DNA from: Pseudomonadota bacterium
Lineage (GTDB): Bacteria; Pseudomonadota; Alphaproteobacteria; Rhizobiales; Hyphomicrobiaceae
Assembly (NCBI GenBank): GCA_021816505.1
Contig: JAKAXS010000003.1
Location: 1 to 25,119, forward strand
Reading direction: 5' to 3'
Length of the DNA: 25,119 nucleotides
Position 1 is the first letter of the stretch. Every line of letters begins with the position of its first letter. The notes under the pieces were generated by a model, which was given only the letters and a program-made list of their open reading frames with translations, was not told the origin of the DNA and searched no databases. Positions 7,729 to 14,197 of the stretch are shown piece after piece. Position numbers and translations under genes: made by a program.

Positions 7729-9093
7729 CTAGGCGACTTTGGCGGCGGTGCCGGGCTGGTTGAGGAACGCTTCGAGCGAGTCATCCAGCGCCTTCATCCA
7801 CGGCGTGTGATGGACTGGAGCGACGGTTCCGGTCAGCGTCGATGGATAGCAGCGATCGCGATAGGTCAGGATGCCGTCGACCTTGTGATGCTCCCACTCC
7901 TTGAAGAGCTTGGCCACCATGTCGACGTCGAGCTTGGGATAGTCCGTCGCCGACAGCAGGTCGCGTACGTATTCGGTCTGGAAGTCGATCGCCTGGAAGG
8001 GATCTTCCAGCGCCTCTTCTTTCGCGACCCACTTGTTGATGTCGGCGGCCTGCACCTCGAACGATGGCAGCTTGATGCGGCCGAGCACGACGTCACGCGC
8101 GTACCAGGCCTGGCTGTCGAACATGTTGAAGGTGTAGTACTGGTCCTGCATGCCGATATACATCAGCTTGTTGTTCGGCCACCAGAAGATGCCCTTGTAG
8201 ATCTGCGGCGGGTAGAGGCGGTTGCGCGTCTTCAGGCGCAGCGGCTCTTCCAGGAACGGGAAGTGGTGGAGGTAGCCGGTGCAGAGCACGATGGCGTCCA
8301 CCTCCTGGCTCGACCCATCCTTGAAGTGAGCGGTCTTGCCTTCGACGCGCTGCAGGAGTTCGACTTCCTTGCAGCCGTCCGGCCAGTTGAAGCCCATCGG
8401 CTTCGTGCGCCAGCTGAAGGTGACCGATTTCGCGCCGTACTTGTAGCACTGGATGCCGATGTCCTCGGCCGAGTAGCTGGCGCCGATCAGCAGCACGTTC
8501 TTGCCGGCGAACTCGTCGGCGGAACGGAAGTCGTGGGCATGCATCACGCGGCCGGGGAATTTTGCAAGGCCTGGGAAATCGGGAACGTTGGGCGTCGAGA
8601 AGTGGCCGCAGGCGACGATGACGTAGTCGAACTCCGACGACGACACCTCATTGGCGACGAGATCCTTCACGGCGACGGTGAACTTGCCGCTCTTGCTGTC
8701 GTAGGTGACATTCTTGGCGGCATGATTGAACTTCACGTACTTCTTCACGCCGCTCTTCTCGACGCGGCCGGCGATGTAGTCATGCAGCACGGCGCGCGGC
8801 GGATATGACGGAATGGGCCGGCCGAAATGCTCTTCGAATGAGTAGTCGGCGAACTCCAGGCATTCCTTGGGTCCGTTGGACCAGAGATAGCGATACATGC
8901 TGCCGTGAACCGGCTCGCCGAACTCATCGAGGCCCGTGCGCCACGTGTAGTTCCAAAGGCCGCCCCAGTTGCTCTGCTTCTCGTAGCAGACCAGCTCCGG
9001 AATCTCGGCGCCCTTGTTCTTCGCGCTTTCGAAGGCACGCAGGGCAGCCAAGCCGCTCGGCCCGGCTCCGATAATGCAGATACGTTGCGGCAT
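7729..9093 (-). CDS. tmm: Trimethylamine monooxygenase (bacterial flavin-containing monooxygenase)
   Basis: A 454-residue FMO that oxidises trimethylamine to trimethylamine N-oxide with NADPH, FAD and O2. Motifs in order: FAD site GAGPSG (9-14); FMO identifying sequence FPGRVMHAHDF (179-189), fitting F-x-G-x3-H-x3-F/Y; NADPH site starting GASYSAEDIG (204-213). Tyr207 in that motif is at the residue number I recall as important in the Roseovarius Tmm structure. Length fits characterised Tmm (about 450 residues). The ATG at 9093 follows a GAGGAG site by seven bases; an upstream in-frame start at 9114 adds seven residues with no better site. It lies between dmmC and tdm, exactly where the TMAO it makes would feed Tdm. 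Indole or other amines are possible side substrates, but context makes trimethylamine the main one. Confidence 0.93.
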   Translation of the reverse strand: MPQRICIIGAGPSGLAALRAFESAKNKGAEIPELVCYEKQSNWGGLWNYTWRTGLDEFGEPVHGSMYRYLWSNGPKECLEFADYSFEEHFGRPIPSYPPRAVLHDYIAGRVEKSGVKKYVKFNHAAKNVTYDSKSGKFTVAVKDLVANEVSSSEFDYVIVACGHFSTPNVPDFPGLAKFPGRVMHAHDFRSADEFAGKNVLLIGASYSAEDIGIQCYKYGAKSVTFSWRTKPMGFNWPDGCKEVELLQRVEGKTAHFKDGSSQEVDAIVLCTGYLHHFPFLEEPLRLKTRNRLYPPQIYKGIFWWPNNKLMYIGMQDQYYTFNMFDSQAWYARDVVLGRIKLPSFEVQAADINKWVAKEEALEDPFQAIDFQTEYVRDLLSATDYPKLDVDMVAKLFKEWEHHKVDGILTYRDRCYPSTLTGTVAPVHHTPWMKALDDSLEAFLNQPGTAAKVA

Positions 9094-9147
9094 TAAACTC
9101 TCCTCAAGCTTCACGTGAATTCGCGTTCTGCAGCCGGTGCGATCTTG

Positions 9148-10194
9148 TCAGTCCGGGAAGCACCCGGGCGATGTGGGCGCGCCGTCGTCGTACTTCGCGA
9201 GCCAGTCGATCGTCATGTCCTGATAGCGCGTCAGGCCCTTGTAGGCCGCCAACTCGGGCGGAAGCGTCTTCAGCACGCGCGGCATGCGCCGGCCCCACTT
9301 CGGTATCGTGACGAGTTCGCGCATCTTGATCAGATAGCCGCGGATCGAGAATACGATCGCGTTGGAGCGCGGCAGCCGCCACAACGCCTGCAGTTCGACG
9401 CGCAGGTGCACCTTGTCGCCCACATTCTCCGGGGTGACGGTCGTGCGGTCGGTTCCCCACTTGTGATAGTTCTCCGGCGACGTATCCAGACGCGGATTGA
9501 TCGTCATCGTCCAGTTGAGGCGGCGCACCGGGCGGCCGATCTGCATGGCGAGCAGGAACTTCAGCGCGCGATCGAACACGCCGATCTCGTGTGCCAGCGG
9601 CACCGGGGCATGCCATTCCTTGAAGCTCATGCCGATGTCGAAATCGAGGGACCAGTCGGCCTGAGACGTCACCATGCCGCTGTCCATCCACAAGTCGCCG
9701 TCACGCTGGTCGAGGAGGCAGAAGTCGCCCTGGCACTGGCGTGTGATGTATTCCATCGGCGGATACGGCAGCGTGGAGGTGTCGCCGAAGGTGAACTCGT
9801 TCTCGATGCCCATCGGCCGGTTGATCCAATGCCAGGCGTCGCCGTTGCGCTTCAACGTGAAGTGCTCGGGATAGGCGTCGGACATCGACGTCATCAGCAG
9901 CTCGACGAGATCCCACTCAGCCGTGATCATGTGCGGAAGGGATTGGCAGCGTAGCGGGTCTTCCTGGAGCACGAGCGCACGGTCGCGCATGTCGGAGACG
10001 TAGTGCTCGTCGATATCGATGGGAAACTCGTACGCGGATCCCTTCGGTCCCGGTGTGTGCGGCTCGATGTTCACCGCATACATGTACTTGTCTTCGTGGA
10101 ACGGGAACGGGAAATGCCGGATCGCCTCCGGGCTGTTGTAGAAGGTGAAGTCGCCGCGATAGGTCTCGTCTTTGAACATCAAACCCATGTTCAT
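9148..10194 (-). CDS. dmmC: Heme-dependent oxidative N-demethylase catalytic subunit (DUF3445; DmmC, HODM alpha)
   Basis: A 348-residue DUF3445 protein. The family includes the heme-binding, PAS-fold alpha subunit of HODM / dimethylamine monooxygenase, which converts dimethylamine to monomethylamine and formaldehyde using O2 and electrons from the reductase subunit. Typical features are the Trp/Tyr-rich start (FPFPFHEDKYMY), the segment RALVLQEDPLRCQSLPHMITAEWDLVELL near residues 71-99, and LNWTMTINPRLDTSPENYHKW in the second half. I cannot name the axial heme ligand from sequence alone. The start at 10194 has GGAG only four bases upstream; ATG at 10188 would have ten-base spacing and is an alternative. 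It follows dmmB by nine bases and precedes tmm by 54. Function is strongly supported by the adjacent dmmA and dmmB. Confidence 0.87.
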   Translation of the reverse strand: MNMGLMFKDETYRGDFTFYNSPEAIRHFPFPFHEDKYMYAVNIEPHTPGPKGSAYEFPIDIDEHYVSDMRDRALVLQEDPLRCQSLPHMITAEWDLVELLMTSMSDAYPEHFTLKRNGDAWHWINRPMGIENEFTFGDTSTLPYPPMEYITRQCQGDFCLLDQRDGDLWMDSGMVTSQADWSLDFDIGMSFKEWHAPVPLAHEIGVFDRALKFLLAMQIGRPVRRLNWTMTINPRLDTSPENYHKWGTDRTTVTPENVGDKVHLRVELQALWRLPRSNAIVFSIRGYLIKMRELVTIPKWGRRMPRVLKTLPPELAAYKGLTRYQDMTIDWLAKYDDGAPTSPGCFPD

Positions 10195-10203
10195 GCCGCT
10201 CCG

Positions 10204-11166
10204 TTATAGGTCCAGAACCAGCCGCGCGCCTTCAAAGCGCGAGACGCAGATCATCATCTTCTTGCCGGACGCCTTCTCGTCGTCCGAAAGGTAGTGGTCG
10301 TTGTGATGCAAGGTGCCATCGGCTTCCAGCACCGCCGTTTCGCACTGTCCGCACGCGCCGCCGCGGCACAGGAACTGCGGTTCGATGCCTGCAGCCTCGA
10401 TCGCTTCGAGCACGCTTTCGCGGGGCGCGACGTCGATGGTGCGTTTCGACCGGGCGAGTGCGACCTGGAAAGGTTTGCCCGGCGGCGGTGCGGCAAACCG
10501 CTCGAAGTGCACGTTTTCCTCGGGCCAGCCGGCTTCGCGCGCCGTTTTCAGCACCCAATCGATCATGCCGGCGGGGCCGCACACGTAGAGATGTGTTCCC
10601 AGCGGTTGTCCGTCGAGCAGCCGCGTCAGCGCGAGCGTCTCGTTGGTGTCGTCGAAATAGGTGTGAACGCGATGCCCGTAGATGGACTTCAGCAGCTTCC
10701 AGTAGGCGCCGCTCGCGCGGTCGCGCATGGCATAGTGCAGCTGGAAGTCCGCACCCTCGCGATCGAGCTGTGCCGTCATGGCCATGAACGGCGTGATGCC
10801 GATGCCGCCCGCGATCAGGATGTGGCGACGTGCGCGACGGTCGATCGGAAACAGGTTGATCGGCGACGTGATCGTGATTTCGGTACCTTCGTGCACGCCA
10901 TCGTGAATGAGGGCGGAGCCACCGCGCGAGTCCGGCACGCGCAGCACGCTGATCTGGTAGGCGGATGGATCGAACGGCGAACCCATCAGCGAGTAGGGGT
11001 TGCGCACGTGGCGCGGCCCGTCGGTGTAGTGCACCACGGTGTGGGCACCGCCCGAGAAGTCCGGAAGTGGCGTGGATGTCAACGGCACCAGCTTCAGGCG
11101 CTTGATGGCGGGCGTGACCGCCTCGGCCTCGGCGACGCGTACGCGGATTTCGGTAGGTGCGCTCAT
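10204..11166 (-). CDS. dmmB: Dimethylamine monooxygenase reductase subunit (FMN and 2Fe-2S; DmmB, HODM beta)
   Basis: A 320-residue phthalate-dioxygenase-reductase type protein. Domains in order: flavin-binding barrel with RNPYSL (55-60), NAD(P)H-binding domain with GGIGITP (120-126) and CGPAGM (196-201), and a C-terminal plant-type 2Fe-2S ferredoxin with Cys267, Cys272, Cys275 and Cys307. It should pass electrons from NADPH to the heme of DmmC. The true start is ATG at 11166: the frame is open much further upstream, but that part overlaps dmmA and has no homologous character. This start overlaps the dmmA stop by four bases (ATGA), so A and B are translationally coupled. Reductases of this type also serve Rieske oxygenases (VanB, PobB), but no Rieske subunit is nearby, whereas DUF3445 is the next gene. 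Confidence 0.9.
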   Translation of the reverse strand: MSAPTEIRVRVAEAEAVTPAIKRLKLVPLTSTPLPDFSGGAHTVVHYTDGPRHVRNPYSLMGSPFDPSAYQISVLRVPDSRGGSALIHDGVHEGTEITITSPINLFPIDRRARRHILIAGGIGITPFMAMTAQLDREGADFQLHYAMRDRASGAYWKLLKSIYGHRVHTYFDDTNETLALTRLLDGQPLGTHLYVCGPAGMIDWVLKTAREAGWPEENVHFERFAAPPPGKPFQVALARSKRTIDVAPRESVLEAIEAAGIEPQFLCRGGACGQCETAVLEADGTLHHNDHYLSDDEKASGKKMMICVSRFEGARLVLDL

Positions 11167-11756
11167 CGATACAGCTCTTCGACCGGAGGAACTTCGCCTG
11201 GCACTTCGGCATCGACGCAAACGCCCTGGAAGGCGCCGAGGCGGCGGGAGTAGTGGTCGCGGACGAACAGGGTCAGCCCGCAATGGGTGCAGGTGAACGG
11301 GCTGGCCGTCACGTCGTCGGTGCAACCCTTGCAGTGCACGCATTGGACGCGGCGTTTGGCCGATCCGCGATGCTCGGTGAAGACCGACTTGTGATCGATG
11401 CCGACGGCGAGCGTTTCCTGCAGCACGGAGCCGATGAAAGGCTCGGTGCCAGCCGCATAGACGCGTGTGCCCATCGTCGCGGTTGCGAGAACGCCCCTCA
11501 GGCGGAACATCGCGGTGGCAATCGTGGGAAGCACCCACAGCGATTTAGGTGACAGCGCGGCCAGCTTCGGTTCGTAGCCCGTGCCTGCCGGGCAAAACAG
11601 AATGAGCGCGCGCGAGAAGAATTCCTTGGGCGCTTTCGCGGCCATGTCCAGCACGGCGGCGGCCCCTTCGCCCTCGCACAAAATGAGGTGCGTCTTGGCG
11701 TACTGATCCGGCGAAAGTCCGGGATAGACCGGCCGGCTGATCATTGCTGCAGTCAT
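11163..11756 (-). CDS. dmmA: Dimethylamine monooxygenase small subunit DmmA (HODM delta-like, zinc ribbon)
   Basis: A 197-residue protein of the DmmA family. The N-terminal two thirds look like a small alpha/beta domain (ALILFCPAGTGYEPKLAAL). The C-terminal third carries two CxxC knuckles, Cys139/Cys142 and Cys156/Cys159, a likely zinc ribbon, followed by FVRDHYSRRLGAFQGVC, which is characteristic of this family. It is a non-catalytic or assembly subunit of the dimethylamine monooxygenase complex; its precise job is not known to me. The start at 11756 has GAGGAG very close (three bases after the last G), short but the best available. It overlaps dmmB by four bases. It is 94 bases downstream of the permease gene, with a hairpin in between. 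Confidence 0.85.
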   Translation of the reverse strand: MTAAMISRPVYPGLSPDQYAKTHLILCEGEGAAAVLDMAAKAPKEFFSRALILFCPAGTGYEPKLAALSPKSLWVLPTIATAMFRLRGVLATATMGTRVYAAGTEPFIGSVLQETLAVGIDHKSVFTEHRGSAKRRVQCVHCKGCTDDVTASPFTCTHCGLTLFVRDHYSRRLGAFQGVCVDAEVPGEVPPVEELYR

Positions 11757-11782
11757 CGTCTCCTCAGTGCCCGTTCAACCAA

Positions 11783-11811
11783 GTGGACGTCTTGCTAGTG
11801 GACGTGGACGT
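11783..11811. repeat. Three GTGGACGT direct repeats upstream of dmmA
   Basis: The octamer GTGGACGT occurs at 11783-11790, 11798-11805 and 11804-11811, the last two overlapping. The repeats lie 27-55 bases upstream of the dmmA start and next to the hairpin at 11814-11841. They could be a regulator site or only a sequence slippage product; no promoter is obvious beside them. Confidence 0.4.
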
Positions 11812-11813
11812 GG

Positions 11814-11841
11814 GGGCGGAGCGGCGTGTGCCGCTCCGCCC
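11814..11841. other. Strong hairpin in the permease-dmmA spacer
   Basis: A perfect 12-bp inverted repeat, arms GGGCGGAGCGGC and GCCGCTCCGCCC with loop GTGT, directly after the permease stop. On the minus strand, the direction of the genes, no T run follows, so it is not a textbook terminator for the permease. On the plus strand it is followed by a T-rich stretch (11842-11851). It may stabilise the permease mRNA 3' end, reduce read-through into dmmA, or stop antisense transcription. Confidence 0.7.
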
Positions 11842-11850
11842 TTGCTTTTG

Positions 11851-13632
11851 TTACCCGGGCAACTGGAAGAACCAGTTGGCCGTCAGCACCACCGCCAAAC
11901 CGGCGATGAGCGCGAGGTACGGCAGCATGCCGGCCTTGCGGACGTGCAGGTCTGCCGATGTCACGTTCAAGTCTGCCAGCATGTTGGGTGGGAACTGGCC
12001 CTTGTCCTGGACATAGTGACGGAACCAGAAGATCGGAATGATCATCGCAGCGGCGCCCAAGCCGGCCCACAGCGCGATCGGGTTCCAAACCTTGGCGCCC
12101 GCACCCAGGAACACGAGATTCACGAAGGCGAAGATCGTGCCCAGCACGATCAGGATCGTCGGCGCCTTCCACGGCCGTTCGATGTGGCCGTTGTCGATGC
12201 GATGGATCCAGCCTGCGTTGAGGTTCAGGAAGTTGAAGATGATGTAACAGCAGTTCGACACCGCGAGGATGAAGAAGTAGCTGGTGGCATCGGCCGCGGC
12301 GATGGCGAGCAGGACCAGGTTGAACGCCAGATCCGTCCACATCGCGGCGGTCGGTGCGCCGTGCGAGTTCACGTGCGAGAGGAAGCGCGGCAACCAGCCG
12401 TCGACGGAGCCCTGGTAGAGCGTGCGCGACGTGCCGGCCATGGCCGTCATGATGGCGAGGATCAAGGCGAGGATCATCAGCATCACGAAGATGGAGGTGA
12501 CGAAGCCGCCGCCGCCAACCATGTTGCCCATGGCTTCCGCCACGCCCGAACCGTCGACGATGGACGGTGCAAGCATGCCTTCAAGACCCAGGACGCCCTG
12601 GAACGAGAACGGCACCAGCGTGTAGACCAGAAGGCAGAGCATGCCCGAGTAGAAGATTGCCTTGAACGTATCCGTCTTCGGGTTCTTGAACTCGCGCGTG
12701 TAGCAGACGGCCGTTTCGAAGCCGTACGTCGACCATGCGGCGATGAACATGCCGCCGAGGACGAGCGTCCAGCCACCGATGTTCCAGCTGCCCATCTCGG
12801 GGGCGTAAGCCGCCGCCAAGGGTGCCAGAGGCGTGTAGTTGTCCCAGTTGATCTGGCCGGTGATGATCGGCGCGATGCCCACGATCAACATCGGAATGAT
12901 CACGATCAGACCGACGACCTTCTGCACGTTGGCGGTTCCGAGAATGCCGCGGTGCTGGATGGCGAAGGTCATCAGCATCAGTGCCACGCCGATGAAGAAG
13001 ACGGCGTTGAGCGAGAAGCTGACCGGACCCAGCGAGTGAGAGAGCAGCGTCCACGTGCGGATGCCCGGCGTGTTGGCGGCGATAGCGTCCGCCTGCAGCA
13101 GTGCCGTCATCGCATCGTTTGCCGTCTTGCCGGCGTTGGCGGCCAGCCATTCGGCGACGCGTGGACTGTCGGCTGCGATCGAGGCCGCGTTGGCCTTGAT
13201 CCAATCGACCACCATCGGCGCATCCGCTCCGGGGATCGGCGCGAGCGCATTCAGAATGTAGGCGGCGGCGATGGATGTTCCGAGCGACAGCACGGGCGTC
13301 CAGGCGACCCAGTTACACCAGACGGAGAGTGGTGCGATCAGCTTGGAGTAGCGCACCCATGCGGCTGCGCCGTAGACCGAGGCGCCGCCCGATTTGCTGG
13401 GAAAAAGGCCGGCGATTTCTGCGTAGGTGAACGACTGGATGATGCCCATGAACATGGAGACCATCCAAACAAGAAAGGCGACCTTGCCGGTCGTTCCAGC
13501 AATGCCGCCTATCGAAAAGAGAACCAGTGGCGGGACGCCGCTGGCGACCCAAAACGCCCCTCGCCAATCTATCGCTCTGTGGAGCGTTGACGAGCTATCT
13601 AACTCAGTTCCTGTGGCTTGCGCGACAGTCAT
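11851..13632 (-). CDS. APC-superfamily amino acid/amine permease
   Basis: A 593-residue integral membrane protein with about twelve to fourteen hydrophobic segments. The APC signature is visible near the N-terminus (SGVPPLVLFSIGG, 31-43; FPSKSGGASVYG, 77-88, followed by SVWCNWVAW). It should be an inner-membrane importer of an amino acid or amine. As first gene of the run ahead of dmmABC-tmm-tdm-dmmD it probably brings in a methylated amine or a related compound; this is inference from position. Unusual is a soluble insert of about 75 residues (131-205, Ala/Asp-rich and helical) between two membrane segments, longer than typical APC loops. ATG at 13632 follows a GGGGG site by eight bases. The 94-base gap and hairpin before dmmA may allow different expression levels. 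Confidence 0.85.
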   Translation of the reverse strand: MTVAQATGTELDSSSTLHRAIDWRGAFWVASGVPPLVLFSIGGIAGTTGKVAFLVWMVSMFMGIIQSFTYAEIAGLFPSKSGGASVYGAAAWVRYSKLIAPLSVWCNWVAWTPVLSLGTSIAAAYILNALAPIPGADAPMVVDWIKANAASIAADSPRVAEWLAANAGKTANDAMTALLQADAIAANTPGIRTWTLLSHSLGPVSFSLNAVFFIGVALMLMTFAIQHRGILGTANVQKVVGLIVIIPMLIVGIAPIITGQINWDNYTPLAPLAAAYAPEMGSWNIGGWTLVLGGMFIAAWSTYGFETAVCYTREFKNPKTDTFKAIFYSGMLCLLVYTLVPFSFQGVLGLEGMLAPSIVDGSGVAEAMGNMVGGGGFVTSIFVMLMILALILAIMTAMAGTSRTLYQGSVDGWLPRFLSHVNSHGAPTAAMWTDLAFNLVLLAIAAADATSYFFILAVSNCCYIIFNFLNLNAGWIHRIDNGHIERPWKAPTILIVLGTIFAFVNLVFLGAGAKVWNPIALWAGLGAAAMIIPIFWFRHYVQDKGQFPPNMLADLNVTSADLHVRKAGMLPYLALIAGLAVVLTANWFFQLPG

Positions 13633-13685
13633 CCGGCACCCCCGATGATGATGTTTCCTGTACCAGTTGCAGGCGCCGGGCGCTC

Positions 13686-13691
13686 ATTATA
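13686..13691 (-). promoter_or_regulatory. Candidate -10 element for the permease-dmm-tmm-tdm operon
   Basis: A perfect TATAAT on the minus strand, 53 bases upstream of the permease ATG. No good TTGACA lies 16-18 bases upstream, so if this is the promoter it would likely need an activator. This fits the presence of two inverted repeats just upstream. Confidence 0.4.
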
Positions 13692-13723
13692 CAAATCGAT
13701 GTTTCTTCGCTCCGGCGTAATGA

Positions 13724-13746
13724 CGGTCGCGCTTACAATCCGACCG
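13724..13746. promoter_or_regulatory. Inverted repeat CGGTCG-N11-CGACCG, candidate operator
   Basis: Two 6-bp arms (13724-13729 and 13741-13746) separated by 11 bases. The centre is about 45 bases upstream of the TATAAT at 13686-13691, a position suited to an activator binding near -55. The arms are short, so chance occurrence is possible. Confidence 0.3.
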
Positions 13747-13796
13747 CTCAACGGAGCTAATCGCATAGAGAAACTTGAGTCAATAAACTTGCTTAT

Positions 13797-13819
13797 TAGG
13801 AAATCTACTTGATTTCCTA
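13797..13819. promoter_or_regulatory. Perfect palindrome TAGGAAATC-N5-GATTTCCTA, candidate operator
   Basis: Two 9-bp arms with a 5-base spacer in an AT-rich stretch upstream of the permease. The motif ACTTG occurs four times around it on the plus strand (13773, 13787, 13807, 13822), at intervals of 14, 20 and 15 bases. The size fits a dimeric helix-turn-helix regulator site, which would lie about 105-130 bases upstream of the candidate -10. It is not followed by a T run and does not look like a terminator. Confidence 0.5.
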
Positions 13820-13957
13820 TCACTTGCCTATGTTTTGGGCGAATGCCGCGCTTCATCTGAATGTCGGCTGGATTTATCGACCTTTGATGCACTGCAGCGT
13901 GCCCGAATTATTTCCACAGCTGATGGCGATTGCTTGCCGCCCGTCTTCGATTCAACA

Positions 13958-14140
13958 TCAGATCTGCGGCGCCGTAAGACTGCCGATGGGCACTAGTCCC
14001 TCGTGAGCAGCACGCGTGGCGATAGCGACCAGCGAGCGCCGGCCAAGCATCCGCCCATGCCGTTCACGCTCCTCTGGCGAGTCCCAGACCACTTTGAAAC
14101 TGTGCTGCAGATTGCAGCTGCTTGATTTATTTGCAAACAT
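13958..14140 (-). CDS. Small ORF, 60 residues, doubtful
   Basis: An open frame of 60 residues beginning MFANKSSSCN and containing a charged middle (DSPEERERHGRMLGRR) and a more hydrophobic end. I recognise no family. No clear ribosome site precedes ATG 14140. It lies in the 565-base gap between the divergent permease and large exported protein genes. The codon choice in its second half is GC-rich like the neighbours, so it could be real or the remnant of a lost gene. The rest of 13633-14197 holds the control elements listed separately and nothing else I can support. Confidence 0.25.
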   Translation of the reverse strand: MFANKSSSCNLQHSFKVVWDSPEERERHGRMLGRRSLVAIATRAAHEGLVPIGSLTAPQI

Positions 14141-14184
14141 CGCTGCGAAGATACTTTGCTAAGAATACTGAATTTCAGATTTTC

Positions 14185-14190
14185 AGGAGG
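14185..14190 (+). promoter_or_regulatory. Ribosome binding site AGGAGG for the large exported protein
   Basis: A full AGGAGG. Two in-frame GTG codons follow at 14195 (spacing 4) and 14198 (spacing 7), and an ATG at 14207 (spacing 16). The spacing favours GTG at 14198 as start. Confidence 0.7.
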
Positions 14191-14197
14191 TTGCGTG

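Noticed and set aside
11167..11538. 124-residue N-terminal extension of the DmmB frame
   Set aside because: It lies inside dmmA in another frame and has no reductase features; ATG 11166 overlaps the dmmA stop in the usual coupled way.
11767..13590. 607-residue open frame on the plus strand opposite the permease
   Set aside because: Its composition (Arg, Asp, Glu, His, Val-rich without a fold pattern) is that of an antisense frame of a GC-rich membrane protein gene.
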